DNA of 8,924 nucleotides from Bacillota bacterium. Its GTDB lineage: Bacteria; Bacillota; Sulfobacillia; RBS10-35; JAJYVN01. Location: assembly GCA_021791995.1 (NCBI GenBank), contig JAJYVN010000117.1, forward strand, positions 1-8,924, given 5' to 3'. Made by a program: the position numbers and the translations under genes. This document shows positions 1 through 6,476 of this stretch, in pieces (position 1 is the stretch's first letter; every line of letters begins with the position of its first letter). The notes under the pieces are model-generated. The model made no database searches and was not told where the DNA came from. It saw only the letters and a list, made by a program, of their open reading frames with translations.

Positions 1-101
1 GGGAGTCTCTCCTGGGTTTCTTTGTCTGTCCGTGGTGGCAGGAGCAGGGTGAATCGCGGTGCGTCGCCGTTTTCGACGGAAGAGAAAGGGGTGTCGGTGG
101 T
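1..101. other. Left-edge non-coding leader of the 127-residue gene
   Basis: This stretch precedes the first gene and contains no convincing coding region. A purine-rich run at about 82-91 (AGAAAGGGG) ends roughly ten bases before the TTG start at 102 and is the likely ribosome-binding site. A short CGTCG/CGACG inverted repeat (62-66/74-78) is too small to interpret. No clear -35/-10 pair is visible. The upstream gene context is cut off by the window edge. Confidence 0.4.
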
Positions 102-485
102 TTGGCGGATATTCGCGATGCAGAGTTGATCCTCCATCTGTATGAGTTGCGACGTGAAGCCACGTTGCGGCAGGCACGGGAGTGGTTTATGCACCAATGC
201 AATCCCAAAAATGCGGAGGAGTTGAGTCAGCTCATTCCGCCTGGTTCAGATGCCAACCGCTTTTTTCGGATGGTGACATCCTATTGGGACATGGCCGCGT
301 CATTCCTTGTCCGGGGCGCAGTGGACGAGCAGTTGTTTCTTGACAACTGCGGCGAGTGCCTGATGGTGTGGCGCAAGCTGGCACCTATTGCGGACGCACT
401 GCGGACGCAACGGAAGGCTCCACGGTACCTCGCGAATGTGGAAGAGGTTTTTCGTCGCTTTGAGGCGCGACGCGCGGCCCAGTGA
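102..485 (+). CDS. Small helical protein of unknown function (127 residues)
   Basis: I cannot assign a function. The start is TTG at 102; no ATG or GTG lies in frame nearby, and a purine-rich site (AGAAAGGGG, about 82-91) sits at suitable spacing. The protein is short, has no signal peptide or membrane segment, and looks mostly alpha-helical, with many charged and aromatic residues. Recognisable points are a RDAELILHLYELRREA-like opening (residues 5-20), a W-F-M segment near 28-30, YWDMAASFLVRGAV (61-74) and a GECLMVW stretch (84-90). From memory it resembles a family of roughly 120-130-residue hypothetical proteins common in Acidobacteriota, with the same order of RDA..LI..LY.LRRE, YW.MAAS and a late GE-hydrophobic segment; I could not check this. 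It points toward hisS, with a shared hairpin between them. It is a real gene by codon pattern and length, but its role is open. Confidence 0.75.
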   Translation: MADIRDAELILHLYELRREATLRQAREWFMHQCNPKNAEELSQLIPPGSDANRFFRMVTSYWDMAASFLVRGAVDEQLFLDNCGECLMVWRKLAPIADALRTQRKAPRYLANVEEVFRRFEARRAAQ

Positions 486-491
486 CGCGGC

Positions 492-528
492 CCGGGTGAG
501 CGAGGGTGAGATTCCCTAGCTCACCCGG
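492..528. terminator. Hairpin between convergent genes, possible bidirectional terminator
   Basis: A perfect 10-bp inverted repeat (CCGGGTGAGC at 492-501, GCTCACCCGG at 519-528) is followed inward by one mismatch and four further pairs (AGGG 503-506 with CCCT 514-517), leaving a 7-base loop. It lies 7 bases after the stop of the 127-residue gene and 16 bases after the stop of hisS on the other strand, so it could end both transcripts. No T-run follows on either strand, so it is not a textbook intrinsic terminator. The structure is seen directly; the terminator role is inferred. Confidence 0.6.
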
Positions 529-543
529 CAGGCTACACACATC

Positions 544-1815
544 TCAATGTGGTTGGGAACCACCCACCCGCACGATCGGGGCAATCTCATTCGGACGCAC
601 GGTGGCCTGGGTGCCTCGGCGCATGTCACGTAGAGCGATCACTCCCGCTTCTGCGGGATCTGTGAGCACGGCGACATAGGGGACACCGAGACGAGCGGCA
701 TGACGCAACTGAGCGCGCAGGCCACGATCCATCAGATCGGTTTCCACCGTCAGACCTTCGCCGCGCAGCGCCGCTGCCAGGCGGAAGGCACTGAGGCGTT
801 GTGTTTCGCCTTCGGCCGCAAGGAAGACCTCGGGTGCTTCCGCTTTGGGCATCTTCACGCCCGCGCGTTCCATGGCAGAGAGGAGTCGCTCGACGCCGAC
901 CGCAAAGCCAACGGCTGGGGTGGGGGGACCGCCGAGGGCTTCCACTAAACCATCGTAGCGCCCTCCGCCGCAGAGGGAACCTGCCGTTCCAGCGACCACC
1001 TCGAAGACGGTGCGTGTGTAGTAATCGAGGCCACGCACGATGCCCGGATCGACCTGATAGGCAACTCCGGCGGCCGAAAGGAGCATCTGTACCTGTGAAA
1101 AATGCTCCGCGCAGTCGCGGCACAACGAATCGATGGCCGACGGGGCGCCCGTGGCCAGGGAGGCATCTGCCGGGACCTTGCAGTCCAAAAGGCGCAGGGG
1201 ATTGCGTTCGTAACGCGATTGGCAATCAGCACACATTGTCGCAATATGGGGGCGATAATACTCCAAGAGCGTTTGGCGATATGCCGGCCGGCACGTGGAG
1301 CATCCGATGCTGTTGATGCAAACCTCCGCCTGGCCGAGGCCGAATTCCCGGATGAGTGCGTGTGCCAGCGCGATGACTTCCGCATCGGCGGCGGGCCCAG
1401 AGGCGCCGAAGAGTTCCGCTCCACTCTGGTGAAACTGGCGATAGCGGTCCACGGCAGGACGATCATAACGGAACATCGGTGCATTGACGTAGTATAGCTT
1501 GACGGGTTGAGGCGCAGCAGAGAGCCCACCCTCCAGGTAGGCGCGGACCACTCCCGCAGTTGCTTCCGGCCGCAGGGTGAGGGATCGTCCGGCGCGGTCG
1601 GCGAACGAGTACATCTCCTTGGCCACGATGTCGGTGTCGGCACCTACCCCGCGGAGGAACAGGTCTGTATGCTCGAACATGGGGGTGCGCACCTCCCCAA
1701 AGCCAAAGCCGTGAAAGAGACGGCGGAAACGGAGATCCAGCTCCTGCCAGGCCGGGGTTGCATTCGGGAAAACATCGCTTACCCCGCGGGGCCTGGTGAT
1801 TCGTATGCCCTTCAT
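544..1815 (-). CDS. hisS: Histidyl-tRNA synthetase
   Basis: This is the class II aminoacyl-tRNA synthetase that charges tRNA-His with histidine using ATP, in the cytoplasm. At 423 residues it has normal length. The N-terminus carries the family's PRGxSD segment (residues 9-14), which supports the ATG at 1815. The TLRPEAT segment lies at 80-86; motif 2 runs from about 114 to 137 (FRYDRP then RQFHQSGAELFG); the histidine-specific RGLDYYTRTVFE segment with its catalytic Arg is at 261-272; and motif 3 ends at GFAVGVERL (303-311). The anticodon-binding domain follows from about 327 to the end. The middle insertion (about 165-240) is cysteine-rich: CxxC pairs at 172/175, 195/198 and 232/235, plus C212 in NPLRLLDCK. 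A subset of bacterial HisRS has this form, and it may bind zinc. The immediate upstream sequence has no clear Shine-Dalgarno. It appears to be transcribed alone or together with the two small genes upstream. Confidence 0.97.
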   Translation of the reverse strand: MKGIRITRPRGVSDVFPNATPAWQELDLRFRRLFHGFGFGEVRTPMFEHTDLFLRGVGADTDIVAKEMYSFADRAGRSLTLRPEATAGVVRAYLEGGLSAAPQPVKLYYVNAPMFRYDRPAVDRYRQFHQSGAELFGASGPAADAEVIALAHALIREFGLGQAEVCINSIGCSTCRPAYRQTLLEYYRPHIATMCADCQSRYERNPLRLLDCKVPADASLATGAPSAIDSLCRDCAEHFSQVQMLLSAAGVAYQVDPGIVRGLDYYTRTVFEVVAGTAGSLCGGGRYDGLVEALGGPPTPAVGFAVGVERLLSAMERAGVKMPKAEAPEVFLAAEGETQRLSAFRLAAALRGEGLTVETDLMDRGLRAQLRHAARLGVPYVAVLTDPAEAGVIALRDMRRGTQATVRPNEIAPIVRVGGSQPH

Positions 1816-2153
1816 AAAGACGCCGCGATGGAAGCGCCACCTCTAAGTGACGGAGGAATCGCGGCTCCCTCCCTTGTGGTAAACGGAGATGTTGCGATCA
1901 CCGCTTGGCAATGGAACATAACGGACTGCACCAAAGAATCCGCTAGCGCGTAAAGCATTCGCGGAACCAACGGGAGGCACACGGGGTCCAACGGCACTGG
2001 CTTGCCGAAGAACGATCCTGGACGCAAGCGCCACCTCCCTCACCGGGGTCGCTACCGTGGGCGGGCCGCGCCGTTCATCAACCGAACATCCGCAGACCCG
2101 ATTGCACAAGCCATCGGTGTTAGCCGCACGTCGCTGGCTCCACGGGTGCCCTC
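1816..2153 (-). promoter_or_regulatory. hisS leader region (338 bases) with a repeated 12-mer
   Basis: No gene is visible in this stretch between the stop of the 95-residue protein and the hisS start. Read on the minus strand, the 12-mer GAGGTGGCGCTT occurs twice, at 2037-2026 and 1843-1832; the nearer copy ends 16 bases before the hisS ATG. The last 20 bases before the ATG contain no purine-rich ribosome-binding site. A synthetase leader of this length invites a T-box explanation, but I do not find the conserved TGGNACCGCG element in a convincing form. Treat it as a leader of unknown mechanism. No tRNA gene and no clear sigma-70 promoter were found here. Confidence 0.35.
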
Positions 2154-2441
2154 TTAATCGCTTACCCGGAGTATGCCTGCAACCACCTGTCGGTAGTTGT
2201 GCATCTCCGGAGCGTGCGGATCAGCGGGTTTCGTAGGCAACTCCCATACACGCTCCGCCAAGGCAAGCAGGTTGTCGTCCCAGCACAGGGTATGGCCATG
2301 CTCAGTAATCCACCGCCCCGCAATTCCCCAGCAGTCCTCCGGGGAGAGGCTCTGCACCAGTGTGGACAGCTTCTGGCTGTCGCTGCCTCCGGTCTGGTCG
2401 GCGGCAAGGATTCGTACGGCGAGATCGCGCAAATCACTCAT
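2154..2441 (-). CDS. Small protein of unknown function (95 residues)
   Basis: I do not recognise the family. The chosen start is the ATG at 2441, preceded by GGTGA at five bases. An in-frame GTG at 2450 would add three residues and overlap the stop of the upstream gene in a GTGA arrangement, so either start is possible and both imply translational coupling. The protein is acidic to neutral and predicted mostly helical, with an opening SDLRDLAVRILAAD helix, a SPEDCWGIAGRWITEHG segment (about 34-50) and LLALAERVWELP (about 58-69). There is no signal peptide or membrane segment, and no catalytic motif is evident. It is the second gene of a two-gene unit. The convincing reading frame and gene-like composition support it, but the function is unknown. 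Confidence 0.6.
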   Translation of the reverse strand: MSDLRDLAVRILAADQTGGSDSQKLSTLVQSLSPEDCWGIAGRWITEHGHTLCWDDNLLALAERVWELPTKPADPHAPEMHNYRQVVAGILRVSD

Positions 2442-2446
2442 ACAAG

Positions 2447-2743
2447 TCACCGTCCCGTTGTGGCGTGGCGATCCATGCGCTCCCTCAGCCGGTCCCCATA
2501 CCGGGCCGTCAACGCCTTCTGGGCTTCCGTTGGGTTGGTAAATCCCAACGACTGGCAGAGAAACGCCGCAAATTCGGGTGAGCGTCCCCGGAGGTATTCA
2601 AAGATGCGATAGGCGTCGGAGTCCCGTTCCTCGGTAGTAAGCAACTCGAAGAGGAAGTCGTCCTGACCGAGTCCTGGGTTCTGCTCAGCCGCGTAGTATG
2701 CTGCGAGGAGCTTCTCGTAGACGGTCCGTGCCGCCGTATCCAT
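2447..2743 (-). CDS. Small protein of unknown function (98 residues)
   Basis: I do not recognise the family. The start is set at the ATG at 2743 because GGGAGG lies seven bases upstream; an earlier in-frame start would cover that site with unlikely sequence. The protein appears fully helical: an amphipathic first helix with YEKLLAAYYAAEQNPG (about 9-24), an acidic middle (DDFLFELLTTEERDSD, about 28-43), then PEFAAFLCQSLGFTNPTEAQKAL and a charged tail. No signal, membrane segment or enzyme motif is visible. Its stop overlaps or lies within a few bases of the next small gene, so the two are almost certainly co-transcribed and may act as a pair. A consensus TATAAT lies about 100 bases upstream. 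Confidence 0.65.
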   Translation of the reverse strand: MDTAARTVYEKLLAAYYAAEQNPGLGQDDFLFELLTTEERDSDAYRIFEYLRGRSPEFAAFLCQSLGFTNPTEAQKALTARYGDRLRERMDRHATTGR

Positions 2744-3283
2744 TATTGGACCTCCCTTCCTCGCCGGTCGCATGGGCATGGCACACTTGCAGACCTGAGG
2801 ATCGCATTCGATCGAAACCCAGGTTGGTGCTCCAACACGCCGATTATACTGTACGGCTGGGGTTTAGCGCTGTGGTGGCAACGTCCTTTGGCCGTCCGCG
2901 AGGGTCCGAATCCGGGCGCGGGGGGCGATTGTGGCAGGAGTTTGCCCTCCCTGTGCCGTAACTGGTGCCTTAACCGAGTTGCGGAGCCGGTTTGTGGGAG
3001 GGAACCGGATGGTTGTACACGGCACACGATGCACCTTTGGCTACCGGGAGGATGGGCTCGGCCGGCTCCGTGGGGCCGACCTACCCTCCGCGTGCTCCCC
3101 TCCTGCCACATTCCCCCCATATGGTATCAGCGAAATCATTCTACGGATGGGGTCCTGGGGTTACGTATCCGCGGGGAATGTACAGGGCGCGACGGTCGAG
3201 CGCCAAGGCACCGGTGTGCCAGGGTGCGTTCGGGTGGACCCGTTTGGAGGGTGGAAGTTCACGCTACGAAGGGGTGCGAAGAG
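2744..3283. other. Intergenic region between divergent units (540 bases)
   Basis: This region lies between the small minus-strand pair and the solute-binding lipoprotein gene, so it should hold promoters for both. Open frames run through it, including one in frame with the lipoprotein gene, but their translations are rich in Arg, Cys, Gly and Pro and show no protein character. Visible elements are the minus-strand TATAAT at 2843-2848; a perfect 10-bp inverted repeat GTGGCAGGAG (2931-2940) with CTCCTGCCAC (3100-3109); CCGGTT/AACCGG (2987-2992/3003-3008); and a small hairpin GGCAC-CGGT-GTGCC (3207-3220), 63 bases before the lipoprotein start. A weak plus-strand promoter candidate is CTGCCA (3103-3108), 16 bases, TATCAG (3125-3130) with an upstream TG. 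No RNA gene was recognised. Confidence 0.4.
2843..2848 (-). promoter_or_regulatory. Possible -10 box for the two small minus-strand genes
   Basis: Read on the minus strand this is a perfect TATAAT, a rare string in such GC-rich DNA, placed about 100 bases upstream of the ATG at 2743. No good -35 hexamer stands 16-18 bases farther upstream and there is no TG extension, so the call rests on the -10 box and its location. Confidence 0.3.
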
Positions 3284-5383
3284 ATGAAAGATCCGTTATT
3301 GCAGGGACGCATCCGCCGCAGGGACTTTTTTCGAGCATCCGGGGCCGCGGCCATTGTCGGCACGGCGCTCGCGGGTTGCGCGCCGGGAAAGGCGCATCCA
3401 ACGGTCGCCAATAACGTCATCACCCTGGTGTTCCAGCCGGATGGAACCCTCAACACCTCGACCAATGCCTCCCTGTTGAATAAGCTATACACGGAGGCTC
3501 TGGATCCATTCATTAAAGCCAATAAGGGGCTCAACGTCACCGTCACCCCGTCTCTATGGGGCGATAACGTGGCAGCGATCGCCGGGGGCGCTGGATCGGA
3601 CATTATCTCCGACAACTATCCGCCGCCGTATTGGCAGGATGGCCTCCTACTCAACCTTGATCCGTACATCAAAGAAGATGGTATTGATACCACCGCTTGG
3701 TCCCAAGGAATCATGGAGGTTTTCACGCAACCCTTCGGCCTCATGATGCTTCCGGCGTACACCAGTCCCTTTGTGTATTGTGTGAACCTCAGCGACTTCG
3801 CCGCCGCGGGGCTGCCCTATCCGGATCCCGACTGGACTTGGACGGAGTTCACCACCGTTGCGCAGCAGATCACCCAGTACATCCAGCCCAAGCGTGGCGT
3901 GGAGCTCGACTTCTTCTCGAACGGCCCGGAAGAAGCGAACTATGTCTTCAAGGGCTTTGGTACCTCGCTGTGTAATGCGGCCGGGACGAAGTCGAACCTC
4001 GGGACGAGTGCGGCGATTCAGGCCGGAGAGTGGCTATACAACGACATGCTCTGGAAGGACATTGCCTACTTCCGCAGCCAAGCCGGGTTTGGCACGCAGG
4101 CGGACGGCTTTCAGTTGGTGGCCATGTATGAGACCTGGGACGGGGGTGTCTTCTTCCAGGCCCAGACCTACCAGGACACCTTCGACTGGGACTACCTGCC
4201 CTTCCCGGTGTTTCCCTCCGGCCAGAGGGCGACCATGGGTACCGACGACTTCTATGGCATCAACATTCAGACAAAGCATCCCGATCAGGCCTGGCTCCTG
4301 ATGAAGTATTTGACCTACCAGACGACCTGGCAGAAGGACCTGATGAAGATCGGTATGCTCCAGCCAGCGCTCCTCTCGCTCTGGCCAACCTGGATTTCCG
4401 CAGTGGGTTCTGTGGCTCCCTTTATGGCCAACAAGCAGCTGCAGTGGTTCGAGGACGCGGCGGTCAAGGGGTACGCCTACCCGCAGCAGTACTATGCATA
4501 CGACGACAAGCAAGTGCAGGCGGTTGCCGCCCCATACTTCGAAAGCCTCTACAGCAACACCACAACAGTGGCCGCAGCATTCACCGAGGCTGCGGCACAG
4601 ATTGACAGCTTCATCGCCTCCATTGAGGTGCAAGCGGCTGCGGAGGAGAACGCGATCATCGCTGCCAACAGTGGTTCTCCAACCCAGCCGTACGCAGCGC
4701 CGTCCCTGACCGGTGCGGGGAGCCCCTCCACCGCGGCTGGCTCGCTCATCACTTCCTCCAATGGTACATACACCCTGACGGGAGTTGGCTGGGACATTTG
4801 GGGTCTTGCGGATGGCTGCACGTTTGCGGCCGTGGCAGACACGGCATACAGTGGAAGCTGGACCGCGCAACTCACCAGCATCGCGAACCTGAGTGAAACG
4901 CCGAGCATCTCATCCGAGGCCCGGATCGGGCTGATGGCACGTGGCGATCTCTCGTCCGTCGCTCCGATGGTCATCGTCTCGGTTAACCTCGCGGGTGGCG
5001 TTACGACAGAGATTCGCAGTTCCGCGACGGCCGCTGCGGCGCAAACACTGGGGAACTCCATCAAGCCACCCAGCAAAACGGGATACATCGCTCCGCAGTA
5101 TCTTCTGAAGAACTACCAGACCACTCAGTCGAACTACCTGCTCCATCCGGTCTGGTTCCGCTTGGACCGCAATGGACTCGATTGGACGCTCTATACCTCC
5201 TTGACCGGATCAACCTGGAACCAGGTGGGTGATCCCATCCATATCACCATGGGGGGGGTGTGGGTTGGGATGTTTGCGACGGCAGGCAACGTTGTGACCG
5301 GTGGTCAGGGCCAGATCCAAGCCGTCTTCAACCACGCGAGTTTTACCCCGACGCAGATGGTGCAACTGACGGGGACGTCGTAA
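3284..5383 (+). CDS. Sugar ABC transporter solute-binding lipoprotein with C-terminal concanavalin-like domain
   Basis: This looks like an extracellular substrate-binding protein of the SBP_bac_1 type, which captures a sugar or oligosaccharide and hands it to an ABC importer. The ATG at 3284 was chosen because GAAGGGGTG lies about eight bases upstream and the protein then opens with a proper export signal: twin arginines in RRRDFFRASG (11-20), a hydrophobic stretch and a lipobox LAGC with the lipidated Cys at 32. So it is probably exported folded by Tat and anchored to a membrane. The binding fold spans roughly 40-465, including WTWTEFTTVAQQI and a late TDDFYGINIQTKHPDQAWLLMKYLT hinge-region signature, as is usual for the family. 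A Ser/Thr/Pro/Gly/Ala linker (about 462-488) leads to a beta-rich domain (about 488-690) with GVGWDIWGLADGCTF and WFRLDRNGLDWTLY, typical of DUF1349/laminin-G-like sandwiches. At 699 residues it is much longer than the usual 400-450. No permease or ATPase gene adjoins it. The substrate is unknown. Confidence 0.88.
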   Translation: MKDPLLQGRIRRRDFFRASGAAAIVGTALAGCAPGKAHPTVANNVITLVFQPDGTLNTSTNASLLNKLYTEALDPFIKANKGLNVTVTPSLWGDNVAAIAGGAGSDIISDNYPPPYWQDGLLLNLDPYIKEDGIDTTAWSQGIMEVFTQPFGLMMLPAYTSPFVYCVNLSDFAAAGLPYPDPDWTWTEFTTVAQQITQYIQPKRGVELDFFSNGPEEANYVFKGFGTSLCNAAGTKSNLGTSAAIQAGEWLYNDMLWKDIAYFRSQAGFGTQADGFQLVAMYETWDGGVFFQAQTYQDTFDWDYLPFPVFPSGQRATMGTDDFYGINIQTKHPDQAWLLMKYLTYQTTWQKDLMKIGMLQPALLSLWPTWISAVGSVAPFMANKQLQWFEDAAVKGYAYPQQYYAYDDKQVQAVAAPYFESLYSNTTTVAAAFTEAAAQIDSFIASIEVQAAAEENAIIAANSGSPTQPYAAPSLTGAGSPSTAAGSLITSSNGTYTLTGVGWDIWGLADGCTFAAVADTAYSGSWTAQLTSIANLSETPSISSEARIGLMARGDLSSVAPMVIVSVNLAGGVTTEIRSSATAAAAQTLGNSIKPPSKTGYIAPQYLLKNYQTTQSNYLLHPVWFRLDRNGLDWTLYTSLTGSTWNQVGDPIHITMGGVWVGMFATAGNVVTGGQGQIQAVFNHASFTPTQMVQLTGTS

Positions 5384-5407
5384 AAGGGAGGCAGGAAACG
5401 AATCTGC

Positions 5408-5456
5408 GCAAACGGCGCGACCGGCCATCGACGTGATGGTCGGTCGCGCCGTTTGC
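5408..5456 (+). terminator. Very stable 22-bp hairpin after the lipoprotein gene
   Basis: The left arm 5408-5429 and right arm 5435-5456 pair over 22 positions with a single G-U wobble, around a 5-base loop (GACGT). The stem is GC-rich and starts 24 bases after the lipoprotein stop codon. No U-tract follows the right arm (GGCACCAGG), so release of polymerase would not follow the classic intrinsic mechanism. It may be a terminator, or a 3'-end stabiliser that keeps the lipoprotein mRNA more abundant than the downstream enzyme mRNA, as is common after binding-protein genes. Confidence 0.65.
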
Positions 5457-5520
5457 GGCACCAGGCAGCCGTTTTGCTGTTGCGGCTTGGTGAGTTGTAC
5501 GGAAATACATCGGTGCGCAG

Positions 5521-5573
5521 GATGCATCGTAGGGGAGGGGGTATTCGTGGGGAATTAGGCACTAACCACGTGG
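5521..5573. promoter_or_regulatory. Two 8-bp palindromes upstream of the catabolic operon
   Basis: GATGCATC (5521-5528) and CCACGTGG (5566-5573) are perfect palindromes lying 64 and 19 bases before the start codon of the first operon gene. The position would suit operator half-sites or a regulator footprint, but neither matches a regulator site I can name, and 8-bp palindromes occur by chance. No convincing -35/-10 pair was found between the hairpin and the gene. Confidence 0.2.
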
Positions 5574-5591
5574 ACGGAGGTTGATTAGGTT

Positions 5592-6458
5592 ATGTCGCTT
5601 CCCATTGGATTGCGGATTCCTGGCAAGATATGGGCCCAAGGGATCGAGTCGATTGCCCCTTGGGCTCGGTCCAACGGTCTCGGCAGTCTTGACCTGCCAC
5701 GCCCTGATCCGGTCGCCGCCGAGCTTTTGCGCCGAGAAGCCCTCGTGTTGGGGTCGATTGATGCATCGGGCACCGGAGACCTTCTGACCCGGGATCCGGA
5801 GCGGCAGAAGAAGGGCTTTGCCGCATTGGTGGAGCGAATCAACCAGACAGCCGCCGTAGGCGGCAAGGTCCTTTTCTCCGTGCTGGGCCCCGGCGAGCAA
5901 ATGTCCCGTCGCGAGAGTCTGGAACTGTGGAAGCAGGTCTTTCCGCCGGTCATCGAGCATCTGGAAGCCAGCGGCGTCTCTTTGGCGATTGAGGGCTGGC
6001 CCGGCGGCTTCCCCCACTATGGGAATCTGGGCAGCACGCCGGAAGTGCTGCGAGCGATGTTCCAGCACTGTCCCAGCCCGAATCTCGGCATTTGCTACGA
6101 CCCCTCGCACTTGGTGCGACTTGGGATCGACTATCTGCGCTTTCTGGACGAGTTCGGTGACCGCGTGCGGCATTGCCACGGCAAGGACACCGAGATCATG
6201 GCGACGGGGCTTTACGACTACGGACACCTCCCTGCGGTGCTCGACAAGGTGCCGGCCAATTCCGAAGGATACTGGCGGTACTGCGTGCCAGGCGACGGCG
6301 TGGTTGATTGGGAGCGGGTGGCGTTCCGTCTTGAGCTCCACGGATACACCGGCCCCGTCGCGATCGAACTCGAAGACCACCGGTTCGGCGGTTCGCGCGA
6401 ACGGGAGGAGGCTGGTGTGTTGAAGGCGGTGCGTCACCTGGCCAGGGTGACGGCCTGA
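5592..6458 (+). CDS. Sugar phosphate isomerase/epimerase-like TIM-barrel protein
   Basis: This is a 288-residue member of the AP-endonuclease-2/xylose-isomerase-like TIM-barrel superfamily, whose members isomerise, epimerise, dehydrate or eliminate on sugars and keto-sugars using a divalent metal. The likely metal ligands are visible in the expected order: Glu134 in LAIEGWPGG, Asp170 and His173 in CYDPSHL, His196 in RHCHGKD, and Glu259 or Glu261 in AIELEDHR. There is no signal peptide, so it is cytoplasmic. The start at 5592 has GGAGG 11 bases upstream. It is the first gene of a four-gene operon, 18 bases before an oxidoreductase, and follows the sugar-binding lipoprotein gene across a strong hairpin. 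Substrate and exact reaction cannot be read from the sequence. Alternatives within the superfamily are inosose dehydratase, keto-sugar epimerase and 3-keto-glycoside eliminase. Confidence 0.88.
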   Translation: MSLPIGLRIPGKIWAQGIESIAPWARSNGLGSLDLPRPDPVAAELLRREALVLGSIDASGTGDLLTRDPERQKKGFAALVERINQTAAVGGKVLFSVLGPGEQMSRRESLELWKQVFPPVIEHLEASGVSLAIEGWPGGFPHYGNLGSTPEVLRAMFQHCPSPNLGICYDPSHLVRLGIDYLRFLDEFGDRVRHCHGKDTEIMATGLYDYGHLPAVLDKVPANSEGYWRYCVPGDGVVDWERVAFRLELHGYTGPVAIELEDHRFGGSREREEAGVLKAVRHLARVTA

Positions 6459-6476
6459 AGGGGGAGGGACGGGAAG

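Noticed and set aside
1816..1980. T-box riboswitch before hisS (GTTGGTTCCGCG on the minus strand near 1972-1961)
   Set aside because: Only one T-box-like string is present. Its variable base would pair with an A discriminator and not the C73 of bacterial tRNA-His, it lies about 150 bases from the gene, and I could not find a Stem I with a histidine specifier or a terminator/antiterminator pair.
2900..2928. tRNA T-arm-like string GGTCCGAATCC
   Set aside because: The flanking bases do not form a 5-bp T-stem and no acceptor, D or anticodon arms surround it.
3103..3130. Sigma-70 promoter for the lipoprotein gene (CTGCCA, 16 bases, TATCAG)
   Set aside because: Each hexamer matches only four of six consensus bases. 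It is mentioned in the intergenic entry but too weak for a separate feature.
2888..3283. N-terminal extension of the solute-binding lipoprotein frame by 132 residues
   Set aside because: The extension is rich in Arg, Cys, Gly and Pro with no protein character and would bury the Tat/lipobox signal inside the protein. A good ribosome-binding site lies before the ATG at 3284.
4034..4870. 278-residue open frame antisense to the binding-lipoprotein gene
   Set aside because: Shadow frame opposite a well-supported gene, with no recognisable domain.
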